A stretch of DNA of 64,000 nucleotides from Dechloromonas denitrificans (GTDB lineage Bacteria > Pseudomonadota > Gammaproteobacteria > Burkholderiales > Rhodocyclaceae). Positions within the stretch are counted from its first letter, which is position 1; each line of letters starts with the position of its first letter. The position numbers and the translations under genes are program-made. Below are positions 17,216-26,098 of the stretch, piece after piece. The notes under the pieces were generated by a model that worked only from the letters and a program-made list of their open reading frames with translations, did no database searches and was not told where the DNA came from. Location of the stretch: the NCBI RefSeq assembly GCF_020510685.1, contig NZ_CP075185.1, positions 2,604,001 through 2,668,000 on the forward strand, written 5' to 3'.

Positions 17216-19123
17216 ATGTGCGGCATTACCGGCATTTTTGACATCCGAGGCAAACGCGACATCGACCGTGCGGTCCTCAACCGCATGAACGAATCACAAT
17301 TCCATCGCGGCCCGGACGAAGGTGGCCTGCATATCGAACCCGGTGTCGGAATCGGCCACCGGCGGCTCTCCATCATCGACCTGTCGACTGGCCAGCAACC
17401 GCTCTACAACGAAGACAACAGCGTCTGCGTCGTCTTCAACGGCGAAATCTACAACTACCAGGAACTCATCCCCGAACTCCAGGCACTGGGCCATACCTTC
17501 CACACCCGAAGCGACACCGAAGTCATCGTGCATGCCTGGGAAGCCTGGGGTGAGAGCTGCGTCCAGCGTTTTCGCGGCATGTTTGCCTTCGCCCTCTGGG
17601 ACCGCAACCGTGAAACCCTGTTCCTGGCTCGCGACCGGCTCGGCGTCAAGCCGCTGTTCTACGCCCTGCTCGATGACGGAACCTTCCTGTTCGGCTCGGA
17701 ACTCAAATCCCTGCTCGCCCATGGCGGCCTGAAGCGCGACATCGATCCCTGCGCGGTTGAGGAATACTTCGCCCTCGGCTACGTCGCCGAACCGCGCGCC
17801 ATCTTCAAGCAAGCCAGGAAGCTGCCGCCGGCCCAAACCCTGCTGCTCCGCCGTGGCCAGCCGGTCGGCGAGCCTCGCGAATACTGGGATGTCCGCTTTA
17901 CGCTCGACAACCCGATCAATGACGCCGATGCCTGTGCCGAACTCACTCACCGCCTCGAAGAATCGATCCGCCTCCGGATGATTTCCGAAGTACCGCTCGG
18001 CGCCTTCCTTTCCGGTGGCGTCGACTCCAGCGCGGTGGTGGCGATGATGGCCGGCCTGTCGAACACGCCGGTCAACACCTGCGCCATCGGCTTTTCCGAC
18101 CCGGCTTTCAACGAATCGGAATTCGCCAAGATGGTAGCCGACCGCTACCAGACCAATCATCACCTCGACGTCGTCGAGAGCGACGACTTCGATCTCATCG
18201 ACACGCTGGCCAAGCTCTACGACGAGCCCTATGCCGACAGCTCGGCCATCCCCACCTACCGCGTCTGCGAACTGGCCCGCAAGCACGTCAAGGTTGCGCT
18301 TTCCGGCGACGGTGGCGACGAAAGCTTCGGTGGCTATCGTCGTTACAAGATGCACCTGATGGAAGAAAAAATGCGGTCGGCCCTGCCTTTGAGCCTGCGC
18401 CGGCCCATCTTCGGGGCGCTCGGCAAGCTCTACCCGAAAGCCGACTGGGCGCCGCGCGTTTTCCGTGCCAAGACCACTTTTGAAGGCATGGCCAGAACCT
18501 CGGTCGAAGCCTATTTCCACTCGGTTTCGATCTTGCGTGCCCCGATGCGCAATCAACTGTTCAGCCCGAAATTCAAAGCCGCGCTGGGCGGCTATGATGC
18601 CAGTGAAGTTTTCACGGGACATGCAGTAAAAGCCAATACCGATGACCCGCTGGCCTTGATCCAGTACCTCGACCTGAAAACCTACCTGATCGGTGACATC
18701 AACACCAAGGTAGACCGGGCGAGCATGGCCCATTCGCTTGAGGTTCGCGAACCGCTGATGGACCACGAATTAATCGAATGGCTGGCGACCTTGAATTCCT
18801 CACAGAAAATCCGCGGCCAGGAAACCAAATACCTGCTTAAAAAGACGATGGAGCCCTACCTCCCGAACGACGTGCTCTATCGTCCGAAAATGGGTTTCTC
18901 GGTACCGCTTGCCCGCTGGTTCCGCGGCCCGCTCAAGCAGCGCGTCCAGGAATCGCTGCTCGGCCCCCGTCTGGCCGATACCGGCTGGTTCAATCGCGAC
19001 TACCTTCAGCATCTGGTCGACGCCCACAACAACGGTAGTCGTGACTACAGCGCCCCGATCTGGACCATGCTGATGTTTGAAGCCTTCCTGCGTAACGTCA
19101 TGGAACAAGGCGAACCGGCATGA
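17216..19123 (+). CDS. XrtA-system amidotransferase (asparagine synthase family, glutamine-hydrolysing)
   Basis: 635 aa. It begins MCGITGIFD, so after Met removal Cys is the N-terminal glutaminase nucleophile. The class II glutaminase domain (1-210, with RGPDEGG and FNGEIYNY) is followed by the synthetase domain with the ATP-pyrophosphatase loop FLSGGVDSS near residue 267 and ALSGDGGDESFGGY. Family members adenylate a carboxylate and transfer ammonia from glutamine. In XrtA loci the likely acceptor is a uronic or other acidic sugar of the polysaccharide (inference). The next glycosyltransferase overlaps by four bases. It contrasts with the cysteine-less homologue at 30737-32443. Confidence 0.93.
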   Translation: MCGITGIFDIRGKRDIDRAVLNRMNESQFHRGPDEGGLHIEPGVGIGHRRLSIIDLSTGQQPLYNEDNSVCVVFNGEIYNYQELIPELQALGHTFHTRSDTEVIVHAWEAWGESCVQRFRGMFAFALWDRNRETLFLARDRLGVKPLFYALLDDGTFLFGSELKSLLAHGGLKRDIDPCAVEEYFALGYVAEPRAIFKQARKLPPAQTLLLRRGQPVGEPREYWDVRFTLDNPINDADACAELTHRLEESIRLRMISEVPLGAFLSGGVDSSAVVAMMAGLSNTPVNTCAIGFSDPAFNESEFAKMVADRYQTNHHLDVVESDDFDLIDTLAKLYDEPYADSSAIPTYRVCELARKHVKVALSGDGGDESFGGYRRYKMHLMEEKMRSALPLSLRRPIFGALGKLYPKADWAPRVFRAKTTFEGMARTSVEAYFHSVSILRAPMRNQLFSPKFKAALGGYDASEVFTGHAVKANTDDPLALIQYLDLKTYLIGDINTKVDRASMAHSLEVREPLMDHELIEWLATLNSSQKIRGQETKYLLKKTMEPYLPNDVLYRPKMGFSVPLARWFRGPLKQRVQESLLGPRLADTGWFNRDYLQHLVDAHNNGSRDYSAPIWTMLMFEAFLRNVMEQGEPA

Positions 19124-20334
19124 TTCGCACACTGCACGTTCTTGACCACTCCATCCCGCTACACAGTGGCTACACCTTCCGCACGGCGGCCCTGCTGCGC
19201 GAACAGCGTGCCCTCGGCTGGGAAACGTTCCACCTCACTTCACCCAAGCAGGGTGAAGTCTCGGCCCCCTTTGAAGACGTCGACGGCCTACGCTTCTACC
19301 GCACCCCTGCGCCGCGCGGCATACTGACCAAGTTGCCACTCGGCATAGAGTTGGCGCTGATGAAGCAACTGGAAACGAGGCTTGAAGAAGTCGCCCGCGA
19401 GATTCGCCCCGACATAATTCACGCCCACTCCCCTGTTCTCAATGCACTCCCGGCCATCAAGGTTGCCCGTAAGCTGGGCATACCCGTCGTCTACGAAATT
19501 CGCGCCTTTTGGGAAGATGCAGCGGTCGACCACGGCAGTACGACGGAAGGTAGCCTGCGCTACCGTGCCACGCGAAAACTTGAAACCCGCGCCATCAAAC
19601 AGGTCGACCATGTCTTTACCATCTGTGAAGGGCTACGGGCTGACATCGTGGGGCGCGGCATTCCGGCCGATAAAGTCACCGTCATCCCGAACGCCGTCGA
19701 TATCGCCTCATTCAATCTGGCCAGCCCACCGGATACTGAACTGTTGAGAAAATGGGGGCTCACCGGCAAAACCGTGATCGGCTTCATCGGTTCCTTTTAT
19801 GCCTACGAAGGTCTCGATCTGTTGCTGGATGCACTCCCTGCCCTTCTCGAGCAAAGGCCTGACATTCGGGTTTTACTGGTCGGTGGCGGGCCACAAGAAG
19901 CGAATCTGCGCCAGCAAGCGGAAAGGCTTGGCCTGAAGGATGCTGTTGTTTTCACTGGTCGCGTACCGCACAGTGACGTTAACTGTTATTACGACCTGAT
20001 CAACGTCCTCGCCTATCCGCGTCATCCGATGCGCTTGACTGAACTGGTTACCCCGCTGAAACCACTGGAAGCGATGGCCCAAGGCCAGCTTTTTGTTGCT
20101 TCGGATGTCGGTGGGCACAAGGAACTCGTCGAGCACAACAAGAACGGCATCCTCTTCAAGGCAGGAGATCGCAATTCGTTGACCCATGCCCTGCTATCGT
20201 TGCTCGATGAACAAGATCGCTGGCCTGAACTCAAAGCCAACGGCCGAACCTTTGTCGAAAATGTGCGTAATTGGCGAAACAGCGTCGCCAATTACACAGC
20301 CCCTTACCAGCGCCTGATCGGTAAGAGTATTTAG
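19120..20334 (+). CDS. XrtA-associated glycosyltransferase (GT4, Daro_2409-type)
   Basis: 404 aa, ATGA-coupled to the amidotransferase. N-terminus LHVLDHSIPLHSGYTFRTAALL is characteristic of the exosortase-A glycosyltransferase group named after a Dechloromonas gene. The acceptor half has HAHSPVLNALPA; the donor half has GFIGSFYAYEGLDLLLDALP, LLVGGGPQE and LVTPLKPLEAMAQGQLFVASDVGGHKELV. It is a cytoplasmic-face retaining GT-B enzyme for one sugar of the unit. This family is one reason for placing the organism near Rhodocyclales. Confidence 0.9.
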   Translation: MIRTLHVLDHSIPLHSGYTFRTAALLREQRALGWETFHLTSPKQGEVSAPFEDVDGLRFYRTPAPRGILTKLPLGIELALMKQLETRLEEVAREIRPDIIHAHSPVLNALPAIKVARKLGIPVVYEIRAFWEDAAVDHGSTTEGSLRYRATRKLETRAIKQVDHVFTICEGLRADIVGRGIPADKVTVIPNAVDIASFNLASPPDTELLRKWGLTGKTVIGFIGSFYAYEGLDLLLDALPALLEQRPDIRVLLVGGGPQEANLRQQAERLGLKDAVVFTGRVPHSDVNCYYDLINVLAYPRHPMRLTELVTPLKPLEAMAQGQLFVASDVGGHKELVEHNKNGILFKAGDRNSLTHALLSLLDEQDRWPELKANGRTFVENVRNWRNSVANYTAPYQRLIGKSI

Positions 20335-20335
20335 G

Positions 20336-21559
20336 ATGCCAGAAGCACGACAACCCCATATTGTCGTTCTTTCCAGCCTTTTCCCGAGTCGGATTCAGCC
20401 TGGGGCCGGGTTATTCATTCGTGAACGCATGTTTCGGGTTGGCCAGAAGCTCCCTGTCTCGGTAATTGCGCCAACGCCATGGTTTCCCCTTCAAGGCTTG
20501 CTTCGCCGAATCAAGCCCCATTTTCGCCCCGGCGCTCCGGCCTATGAAAAGCAATCAGGTATTGATGTCTGGTACCCCCGCTTTTTCTCGATACCCAGCC
20601 TTCTAAAGACACTGGATGGATTGATGATGGCGCTAAGTGTGCTTCCGCGCATGCGCCAGCTCAAAAGCGAAGGACGTCTGGATATCATTGATGCCCATTT
20701 TGCTTATCCAGATGGCTATGCGGCAAGCCTGTTGGCGAAATGGCTCAAGGTTCCATTCACCATAACCCTGCGAGGAACTGAGACTCGACACATCCAGGAT
20801 GACAGATTTTCCCGGAAGCTTTTGAAAGCAATCGAGCAAGCCGCACAGGTATTTTCGGTATCAGAGTCTTTACGCAAGCTGGCCATCGCCCACGGAGCCA
20901 ATCCCGCCAAGATTGAAGTGGTCGGCAATGGTGTTGATGCCCAGCGCTTCTCGCCACGCGATCGAGCCATTTGCCGGAATTCACTGGGTATCCCGCCAAG
21001 CGCCCAAGTACTGATTTCAGTTGGTGGTCTGGTGCCGAGAAAAGGTTTCCATAGAGTCATTGAATTACTCCCCCAACTAGTCTTGGAATTTCCTGAGCTG
21101 ATTTTCCTGATCGTTGGCGGCGGAAGCGCTGAGGGCAATAACCGCCCAGAACTCGAACAACAAGTCAAACAACTCAAACTCGAAAAATGCGTCAAACTCC
21201 TCGGGCCTATACAACCTGACGAGCTTCCATCGGCACTCTCGGCAGCCGACGTTTTTGTTCTGGCAACGAGTAACGAAGGCTGGGCAAATGTATTCCTCGA
21301 AGCCATGGCCTGTGGCTTACCCGTTGTCACAACAGATGTTGGTGGCAACCAGGAAGTCGTCAGTAACGACCAATTGGGTTTTGTTGTACCTTTTGGCGAC
21401 GGTGCGGCATTGGCCAAGGCAATCCGTGAATCACTCGAACGGCACTGGGAGAAACAGCTTATCCGCACTTATGCAGAGAGCAACTCCTGGGACGATCGCG
21501 TAACGCGACTGTGCAAAAAATTCATGCATATTTCGCGAAAACCAAGGCAGACAATATGA
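20336..21559 (+). CDS. Glycosyltransferase, GT4 family
   Basis: 407 aa; its ATG follows the previous stop by one base. It has an N-terminal VLSSLFPSRIQPGAGLFIRERM, DAHFAYPDGYAASLLAKWL (acceptor half), GNGVDAQRF, ISVGGLVPRKGFHRVIELLPQL, LIVGGGSAEG and the donor-binding LATSNEGWANVFLEAMACGLPVVTTDVGGN. This is a standard retaining GT-B transferase, likely part of the same sugar-unit assembly. Its stop overlaps the PaaK-like gene start (ATGA). Codon usage begins to look less GC-biased here than in the core upstream. The specific sugar cannot be predicted. Confidence 0.9.
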   Translation: MPEARQPHIVVLSSLFPSRIQPGAGLFIRERMFRVGQKLPVSVIAPTPWFPLQGLLRRIKPHFRPGAPAYEKQSGIDVWYPRFFSIPSLLKTLDGLMMALSVLPRMRQLKSEGRLDIIDAHFAYPDGYAASLLAKWLKVPFTITLRGTETRHIQDDRFSRKLLKAIEQAAQVFSVSESLRKLAIAHGANPAKIEVVGNGVDAQRFSPRDRAICRNSLGIPPSAQVLISVGGLVPRKGFHRVIELLPQLVLEFPELIFLIVGGGSAEGNNRPELEQQVKQLKLEKCVKLLGPIQPDELPSALSAADVFVLATSNEGWANVFLEAMACGLPVVTTDVGGNQEVVSNDQLGFVVPFGDGAALAKAIRESLERHWEKQLIRTYAESNSWDDRVTRLCKKFMHISRKPRQTI

Positions 21560-22911
21560 GCGGGCTTTACACAAAACTTGTTTCCGGAATCATATTTCCC
21601 ATACACGAACGCCTCAAGCACCACAGCACGGTAAATGTACACAAGCGACTGGAAGAGACCCAATGGTGGTCACGCGAGCGTCTTGAGTCCCTGCAACTGG
21701 AAAGGTTACGGGGTCTGCTGACGCAAGCGCAAAGCGATGTCCCTTACTATCGAGACCTTTTTGCCAGCCTGGGTTTTCGCGCGGAAGAGATCAGTTCGCT
21801 AAATGAACTGAAACGGCTTCCCTTCCTGACCAAGCCGATCATCCGGAAAAATCAGGAACGCCTCAAAGCCGAGCATGCTGGAAAACTGGCTCGGTTCAAT
21901 ACCGGAGGATCCTCCGGAGAGCCGCTTATTTTCTTTATCGGTAACGAACGAGTCAGCCATGACGTAGCCGCCAAATGGCGCGCTACCCGGTGGTGGAATG
22001 TAGACATTGGTGACCCGGAAATTGTAGTTTGGGGGAGCCCCATCGAGTTAACCTCGCAGGACCGCGTGCGCCAGATCCGCGACTACCTGTTGCGTACCCG
22101 ACTGCTCCCCGCCTTTGAAATGAACGAGGCCAACCTTGATGGTTTTGTCGACACCATCAGGACAACCGCCCCCGCCATGCTGTTCGGTTATCCGTCATCC
22201 CTTTCGCTGATCGCCCGCCATGCCGAAAAGCATGGCATAGCGATGAACAACCTCGGCATCAAGGTAGCCTTCGTGACCTCGGAACGACTTTACGACCATC
22301 AACGTAACGATATCGCCCGAGTATTTGGCTGCCCGGTCGCCAACGGATATGGAGGACGCGACGCCGGTTTCATCGCCCACCAGTGCCCCCAAGGTGGAAT
22401 GCACATCACCGCTGAAGACATCATTGTCGAAATCGTCGACAAGGACGGCAACGCACTCCCCAATGGCAGCGCAGGTGAAGTTGTCGTTACCCACCTAGCA
22501 ACCAGCGAATTCCCCTTCATCCGCTACCGAACCGGCGACGTGGCAATCTTGTCCGAGGCAAATTGTGCATGCGGTCGCGGCCTGCCAATGCTCGAAGAGA
22601 TACAGGGACGTACTACAGATTTTGTCATGGCCACCGATGGCACCATTATGCATGGCTTAGCGTTGGTCTACCCGATTCGGGACATTCCCGGTATTACAGC
22701 CTTCAAAGTCGTCCAGGAAACACTTGAACGCGTTGTGGTTCACATTGTTCTCGGAGATAGCTGCACTCAACAGGTGGAAACTCTGATTTCCGATGGAATC
22801 AAAGCACGACTCGGGCAGACGGTAAATGTTCATGTACTCCGCGTAGACGATATACCTAGAGAAAAATCTGGCAAATACCGATATGTTCAGAGCTTGGTTA
22901 TGGGGAACTAG
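21556..22911 (+). CDS. PaaK/CapK-like adenylate-forming ligase
   Basis: 451 aa from ATG 21556 (ATGA overlap with the glycosyltransferase); the frame opens at 21511 but that would overlap by 49 bases. ANL-superfamily features of the phenylacetate-CoA ligase/CapK subgroup: FNTGGSSGEPLIFFIG phosphate-binding loop near residues 112-127, GYPSSL, ANGYGGRDAGFIAHQCPQGG (metal-binding type Cys near 278), FIRYRTGDVA and the C-terminal lysine region PREKSGKYRYVQS. These enzymes activate a carboxylic acid as acyl-AMP. In capsule loci CapK-type proteins have unproven roles, perhaps activating an acyl or amino-acyl group for transfer to sugar. The substrate is unknown. Confidence 0.85.
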   Translation: MSGLYTKLVSGIIFPIHERLKHHSTVNVHKRLEETQWWSRERLESLQLERLRGLLTQAQSDVPYYRDLFASLGFRAEEISSLNELKRLPFLTKPIIRKNQERLKAEHAGKLARFNTGGSSGEPLIFFIGNERVSHDVAAKWRATRWWNVDIGDPEIVVWGSPIELTSQDRVRQIRDYLLRTRLLPAFEMNEANLDGFVDTIRTTAPAMLFGYPSSLSLIARHAEKHGIAMNNLGIKVAFVTSERLYDHQRNDIARVFGCPVANGYGGRDAGFIAHQCPQGGMHITAEDIIVEIVDKDGNALPNGSAGEVVVTHLATSEFPFIRYRTGDVAILSEANCACGRGLPMLEEIQGRTTDFVMATDGTIMHGLALVYPIRDIPGITAFKVVQETLERVVVHIVLGDSCTQQVETLISDGIKARLGQTVNVHVLRVDDIPREKSGKYRYVQSLVMGN

Positions 22912-22961
22912 AAGGTGCTGGACCTGATAACCGATTATTTTTGTTCTATTTCATCGGCGTT

Positions 22962-23008
22962 CCAAACAATGACTTCGATACTCAGCCTGAGTCACAAATC
23001 ATTGTTGG
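22962..23008 (+). promoter_or_regulatory. Nested inverted repeat/hairpin covering the ribosome site of the O-ligase-like gene
   Basis: Outer arms CCAAACAATGA (22962-22972) and TCATTGTTGG (22999-23008) pair over 10 bp with one bulged A. Inside, ACTCA (22980-22984) and TGAGT (22988-22992) form a 5-bp stem with a 3-base loop. The last two bases of the outer arm are the first two of the GGAG ribosome site (23007-23010) before the GTG at 23022. Folding would partly hide the ribosome site. Direct reading; function is inferred. Confidence 0.5.
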
Positions 23009-23021
23009 AGAAAGTGATCCA

Positions 23022-24329
23022 GTGCGTGACCTACTAGTTGTCTCAATCGTATTGGGAGGTAGCTTATATGCATTGCGTCAGCCATGGGTTGGCGCAATGT
23101 TATGGACTTGGGTCAGCCTGATGAATCCTCACAGCCTGACTTATGGATTCGCCTTAAGCTTTCCAGTCGCTGCCATCGTAGCCGTTGCAACGCTAATCGG
23201 TTTGATGGTCAACAAAGACCGGCTAAATCCTTTCGTAGAGACTCCCTCTAAATGGCTAGCACTTTTTATGTGCTGGATATGCTTTACCTATTTCTTTTCG
23301 TACGACATCGAAGGCAGTACGTCGATGCTGATAAAAGTCATGAAGATTTATTTCATGACTTTCGTAATTCTCATGTTATTGAGAACTCGCAAGCACATCG
23401 AAATATTTGTTTGGGTTGTTGTCCTTTCATTAGGTTTCTATGGAATAAAAGGTGGAATTTTTACTATCCTAACCGGCGGAAATTACCGTGTGTGGGGCCC
23501 TGGCGGATTTATCGGGGGCAACAATGAGCTCGCATTGGCATTGATTATAACGATCCCCTTGATGCGATTTCTGCAGTTAAATACTACTCGAAAATGGGTG
23601 CGCCACGGGCTAACTGCTGCGATGTTGCTCACTGCGGCAGCATCGTTGGGAAGTCATTCACGCGGCGCGCTGCTGGCTATTGCAGCAATGGCATTTTATT
23701 TGTGGGTAAAGAGTCCAAAGAAAATGGCTTTAGGAGCAGCTATCGTGGTGATGGGCGCTGCCATGATTGCTTTCATGCCCGAGCATTGGTCCTCTCGAAT
23801 GGACACAATTCAGAATTATCAAGAGGATGCCTCGGCGATGGGACGCATAAATGCGTGGTGGGCCGCATTTAACGTTGCCAAGACACATATTACTGGGGCG
23901 GGATTCGATATGTACACACCGCAAATATTCGCAATATTTGCACCAGACCCACTAGACGTTCACGCAGCCCACAGCATCTATTTCCAAGTTCTCGGCGAAC
24001 ATGGCTTTATCGGCCTATTTCTTTATTTTGGAATCTGGTGGTCGGTATGGCGCACTGCCAGCTGGCTAATCAAGAATGGCGGCATGGCAGAACAAACTCT
24101 CTGGTGCAAAGATCTTGGCGCAATGTGCCAAGTTGCACTTATAGGTTATGCAGTCGGCGGTGCATTTTTAAGCTTGGCCTATTACGACTTACCATACAAC
24201 ATCTTGATTATTGTGATCCTGGCAAAACGTTGGATATTGGATCAACTCTCCGGTGAACAGGCCATATCAAATTTTCCGGCGAATACAAACGCTCGCTTGG
24301 GGCAACAACCATTGAACCTGCAACTTTAG
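23022..24329 (+). CDS. Exosortase A-associated O-glycosylation ligase/polymerase-like membrane protein
   Basis: 435 aa from GTG 23022, chosen because the protein then begins RDLLVVSIVLGGSLYALRQPWVGAMLWTW, as usual for this family, and GGAG sits 11 bases upstream. The open frame extends to a TTG at 22941, but the added residues are hydrophilic and the region forms a hairpin. About ten to twelve hydrophobic helices; the conserved periplasmic loop contains SHSRGALLA, DVHAAHSIYFQVLGEHGFIGL. It belongs to the Wzy/WaaL superfamily and is predicted to polymerise or transfer the lipid-linked glycan in the periplasm, possibly to exosortase substrates. GC content is visibly lower than in the core. Confidence 0.88.
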   Translation: MRDLLVVSIVLGGSLYALRQPWVGAMLWTWVSLMNPHSLTYGFALSFPVAAIVAVATLIGLMVNKDRLNPFVETPSKWLALFMCWICFTYFFSYDIEGSTSMLIKVMKIYFMTFVILMLLRTRKHIEIFVWVVVLSLGFYGIKGGIFTILTGGNYRVWGPGGFIGGNNELALALIITIPLMRFLQLNTTRKWVRHGLTAAMLLTAAASLGSHSRGALLAIAAMAFYLWVKSPKKMALGAAIVVMGAAMIAFMPEHWSSRMDTIQNYQEDASAMGRINAWWAAFNVAKTHITGAGFDMYTPQIFAIFAPDPLDVHAAHSIYFQVLGEHGFIGLFLYFGIWWSVWRTASWLIKNGGMAEQTLWCKDLGAMCQVALIGYAVGGAFLSLAYYDLPYNILIIVILAKRWILDQLSGEQAISNFPANTNARLGQQPLNLQL

Positions 24330-24341
24330 GAGGTGTTTCCG

Positions 24342-25121
24342 TTGGCATTTTCCGACTTGATACACGTGTTCTTTCCCCTGGCAGCAAGGCTTTCCATGAA
24401 TACTATCTCCTTGTTTAAATTTCCACATGCTTCGATCTTTCTAGTCTGCATATCACTTGCCAATGGCGTTTCAGCCGCCCTGAACCAAGGACATTATCCG
24501 GACTGGGCGCAACGCTGGCCCGCCGAGGACATTTACGAACCTGACTGCCGCCCACTCTGGATTCCGAACAAATATGGTCCATTTGATTACCGCGCAGCGG
24601 GACCGGCCGACCGCGAGCTTGTTGAAGGAGCGCATTTCTCTCTTGAATATCAAGCGTATCTTCAGGGTAAGCAAAAGTCGTCACGCCATGCGAATGAACT
24701 CCCTCCGGCGGCGGGTTTCGGCTATACATTGTGGGCCTTCCCAAATCATCCGCAGGCTCTGGCCGCAATGGAAGATTTGAGTATTCGGTACAAAGCTGAA
24801 ACCTTGCCGGGAGCCCTCATTCGCGTCCATTGTTTTTTCCAGCGAGCGGTTAGATTTACGCCTGACGATGCCTTGATTCGTGCGATATATGGTTACTACT
24901 ACGCCCGCCGAGGAAAAACTGCAGAAGCCAAAAAACAGCTAGAAAAAGCGGAAGCTTTAGATGCAGTGAATATTGACACGTACGTATATATTTCTTTCGC
25001 CTACCTTGAGATGAAAGATTATGAAAAATCAGTGGGAGCCGCCAAACGGGCCTACGAATTGGGTTTCGCTCTGCCTGGCCTACGCAATCGTCTTCAACGC
25101 CTAGGAAAATGGCAAGATTAA
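24342..25121 (+). CDS. Secreted TPR-containing protein of unknown function
   Basis: 259 aa if started at TTG 24342, which lies 8 bases after a perfect AGGAGG (24328-24333). The open frame starts at a GTG (24333) that overlaps this ribosome site and is therefore unlikely; an ATG at 24396 gives a compact signal peptide (ending GVSA before ALNQ) but has a weak site. The mature part has a region with ADRELVEGAHF and WAFPNHPQALAAM, then about two tetratricopeptide-like helix pairs (ALIRAIYGYYYARRGKTAEAK, VYISFAYLEMKDYEKSVGAAK). It is probably a periplasmic scaffold for polymer assembly, by analogy with TPR proteins in other exopolysaccharide systems. Confidence 0.75.
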   Translation: MAFSDLIHVFFPLAARLSMNTISLFKFPHASIFLVCISLANGVSAALNQGHYPDWAQRWPAEDIYEPDCRPLWIPNKYGPFDYRAAGPADRELVEGAHFSLEYQAYLQGKQKSSRHANELPPAAGFGYTLWAFPNHPQALAAMEDLSIRYKAETLPGALIRVHCFFQRAVRFTPDDALIRAIYGYYYARRGKTAEAKKQLEKAEALDAVNIDTYVYISFAYLEMKDYEKSVGAAKRAYELGFALPGLRNRLQRLGKWQD

Positions 25122-25160
25122 TCTGTTCTGAGTAGTATTAATCTATTAAATTGGCCTCAT

Positions 25161-26078
25161 ATGCTCAACTTAAATAATATTCTGAAAAAAGTTCTGACGA
25201 GAATTAATCGCTATCGGTTTGATCGAGAATTGCGCCAAATAATCACAACCCCCCCCATCACCATGGGTAACGACCCATTTATTGCTCTTTCCATGGTTCA
25301 TCACCGTGATGTCGATGCCTATCTTTTGGCAATAAAATCATTCTGCCGTTTTCTCCATCCTCGGCGAATTATTGTTGTGTGCGACCCAAGTATTTTAGAT
25401 TCGGATCGTTCGCAAATTTCACGACATGTCTTTGGCGTAGAATTCGTGCATGCTGCTGATTATCGTGAGCCAGGAATGCCACAAGGCGGATGCTGGGAAC
25501 GGCTAATTGCAATTTCCGATTTCGTACAAAGCGACTATGTAATTCAACTCGATGCTGACACGGTTTCACTTTCAGAAATGACTGAGGTAAGAAATGCCGT
25601 TGTCGATGGAAGCTCATTTGTCCTTGCAACGGAAGACAATCAGAATTTTTTATCATGCAGCGAAGCATCCCAATGGGCTAAGCCACGAGCAGAATCTGGC
25701 GAACACATCCAGATCCTTGCAGAGTCTAATTTGAATCAATTGCCAGAAGCCGTTTCTGCTAAATATGTGCGTGGCTGTGCCGGTTTTTCTGGGTTTGCAC
25801 CAGGTAGCCTTAGCCGAGAAAAACTGAGAGCTTTCAGCCAAGTTATGGGGAATATTCTGGGTGAAAAATGGAGCGCTTGGGGAACGGAACAGTTCACTTC
25901 AAATTTCATGGTTTCCAATTCGCCCAAAGCTCGCGTACTACCCCACCCGAAATATTGCCATCCAGGACGAGAGCGGCCGAAAACTGTCTTCCTTCACTTT
26001 ATCGGATACGTCCGCTTCAATACTGGTCGTTACGCACAAGTGGCACGGGAAACCTGTTTCGCCTTGCGGGACAAATAA
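25161..26078 (+). CDS. Putative GT-A-type nucleotide-sugar transferase, family not recognised
   Basis: 305 aa, ATG 25161. I do not recognise a named family. The centre reads VIQLDADTVSL (about residues 132-142), a DxD motif after a hydrophobic strand, typical of GT-A glycosyltransferases that bind a nucleotide sugar through a divalent metal. Upstream is a strand-rich segment (PRRIIVVCDPSILDSD); downstream are KYVRGCAGFSGF and WGTEQFTSNFMVSNS, resembling the acceptor region of such enzymes. No signal peptide is evident. An eight-C run (25249-25256) lies in the 5' part. GC is low. It sits between the TPR protein and a deacetylase. A sugar-transfer role is likely but unproven. Confidence 0.65.
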   Translation: MLNLNNILKKVLTRINRYRFDRELRQIITTPPITMGNDPFIALSMVHHRDVDAYLLAIKSFCRFLHPRRIIVVCDPSILDSDRSQISRHVFGVEFVHAADYREPGMPQGGCWERLIAISDFVQSDYVIQLDADTVSLSEMTEVRNAVVDGSSFVLATEDNQNFLSCSEASQWAKPRAESGEHIQILAESNLNQLPEAVSAKYVRGCAGFSGFAPGSLSREKLRAFSQVMGNILGEKWSAWGTEQFTSNFMVSNSPKARVLPHPKYCHPGRERPKTVFLHFIGYVRFNTGRYAQVARETCFALRDK

Positions 26079-26098
26079 ATTTTAACGGAGCCGATCAA

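Noticed and set aside
17294..18766. Long 490-codon minus-strand open frame
   Set aside because: Antisense shadow of the amidotransferase gene; high-GC codon bias produces long open frames on the opposite strand, and the product lacks recognisable motifs.
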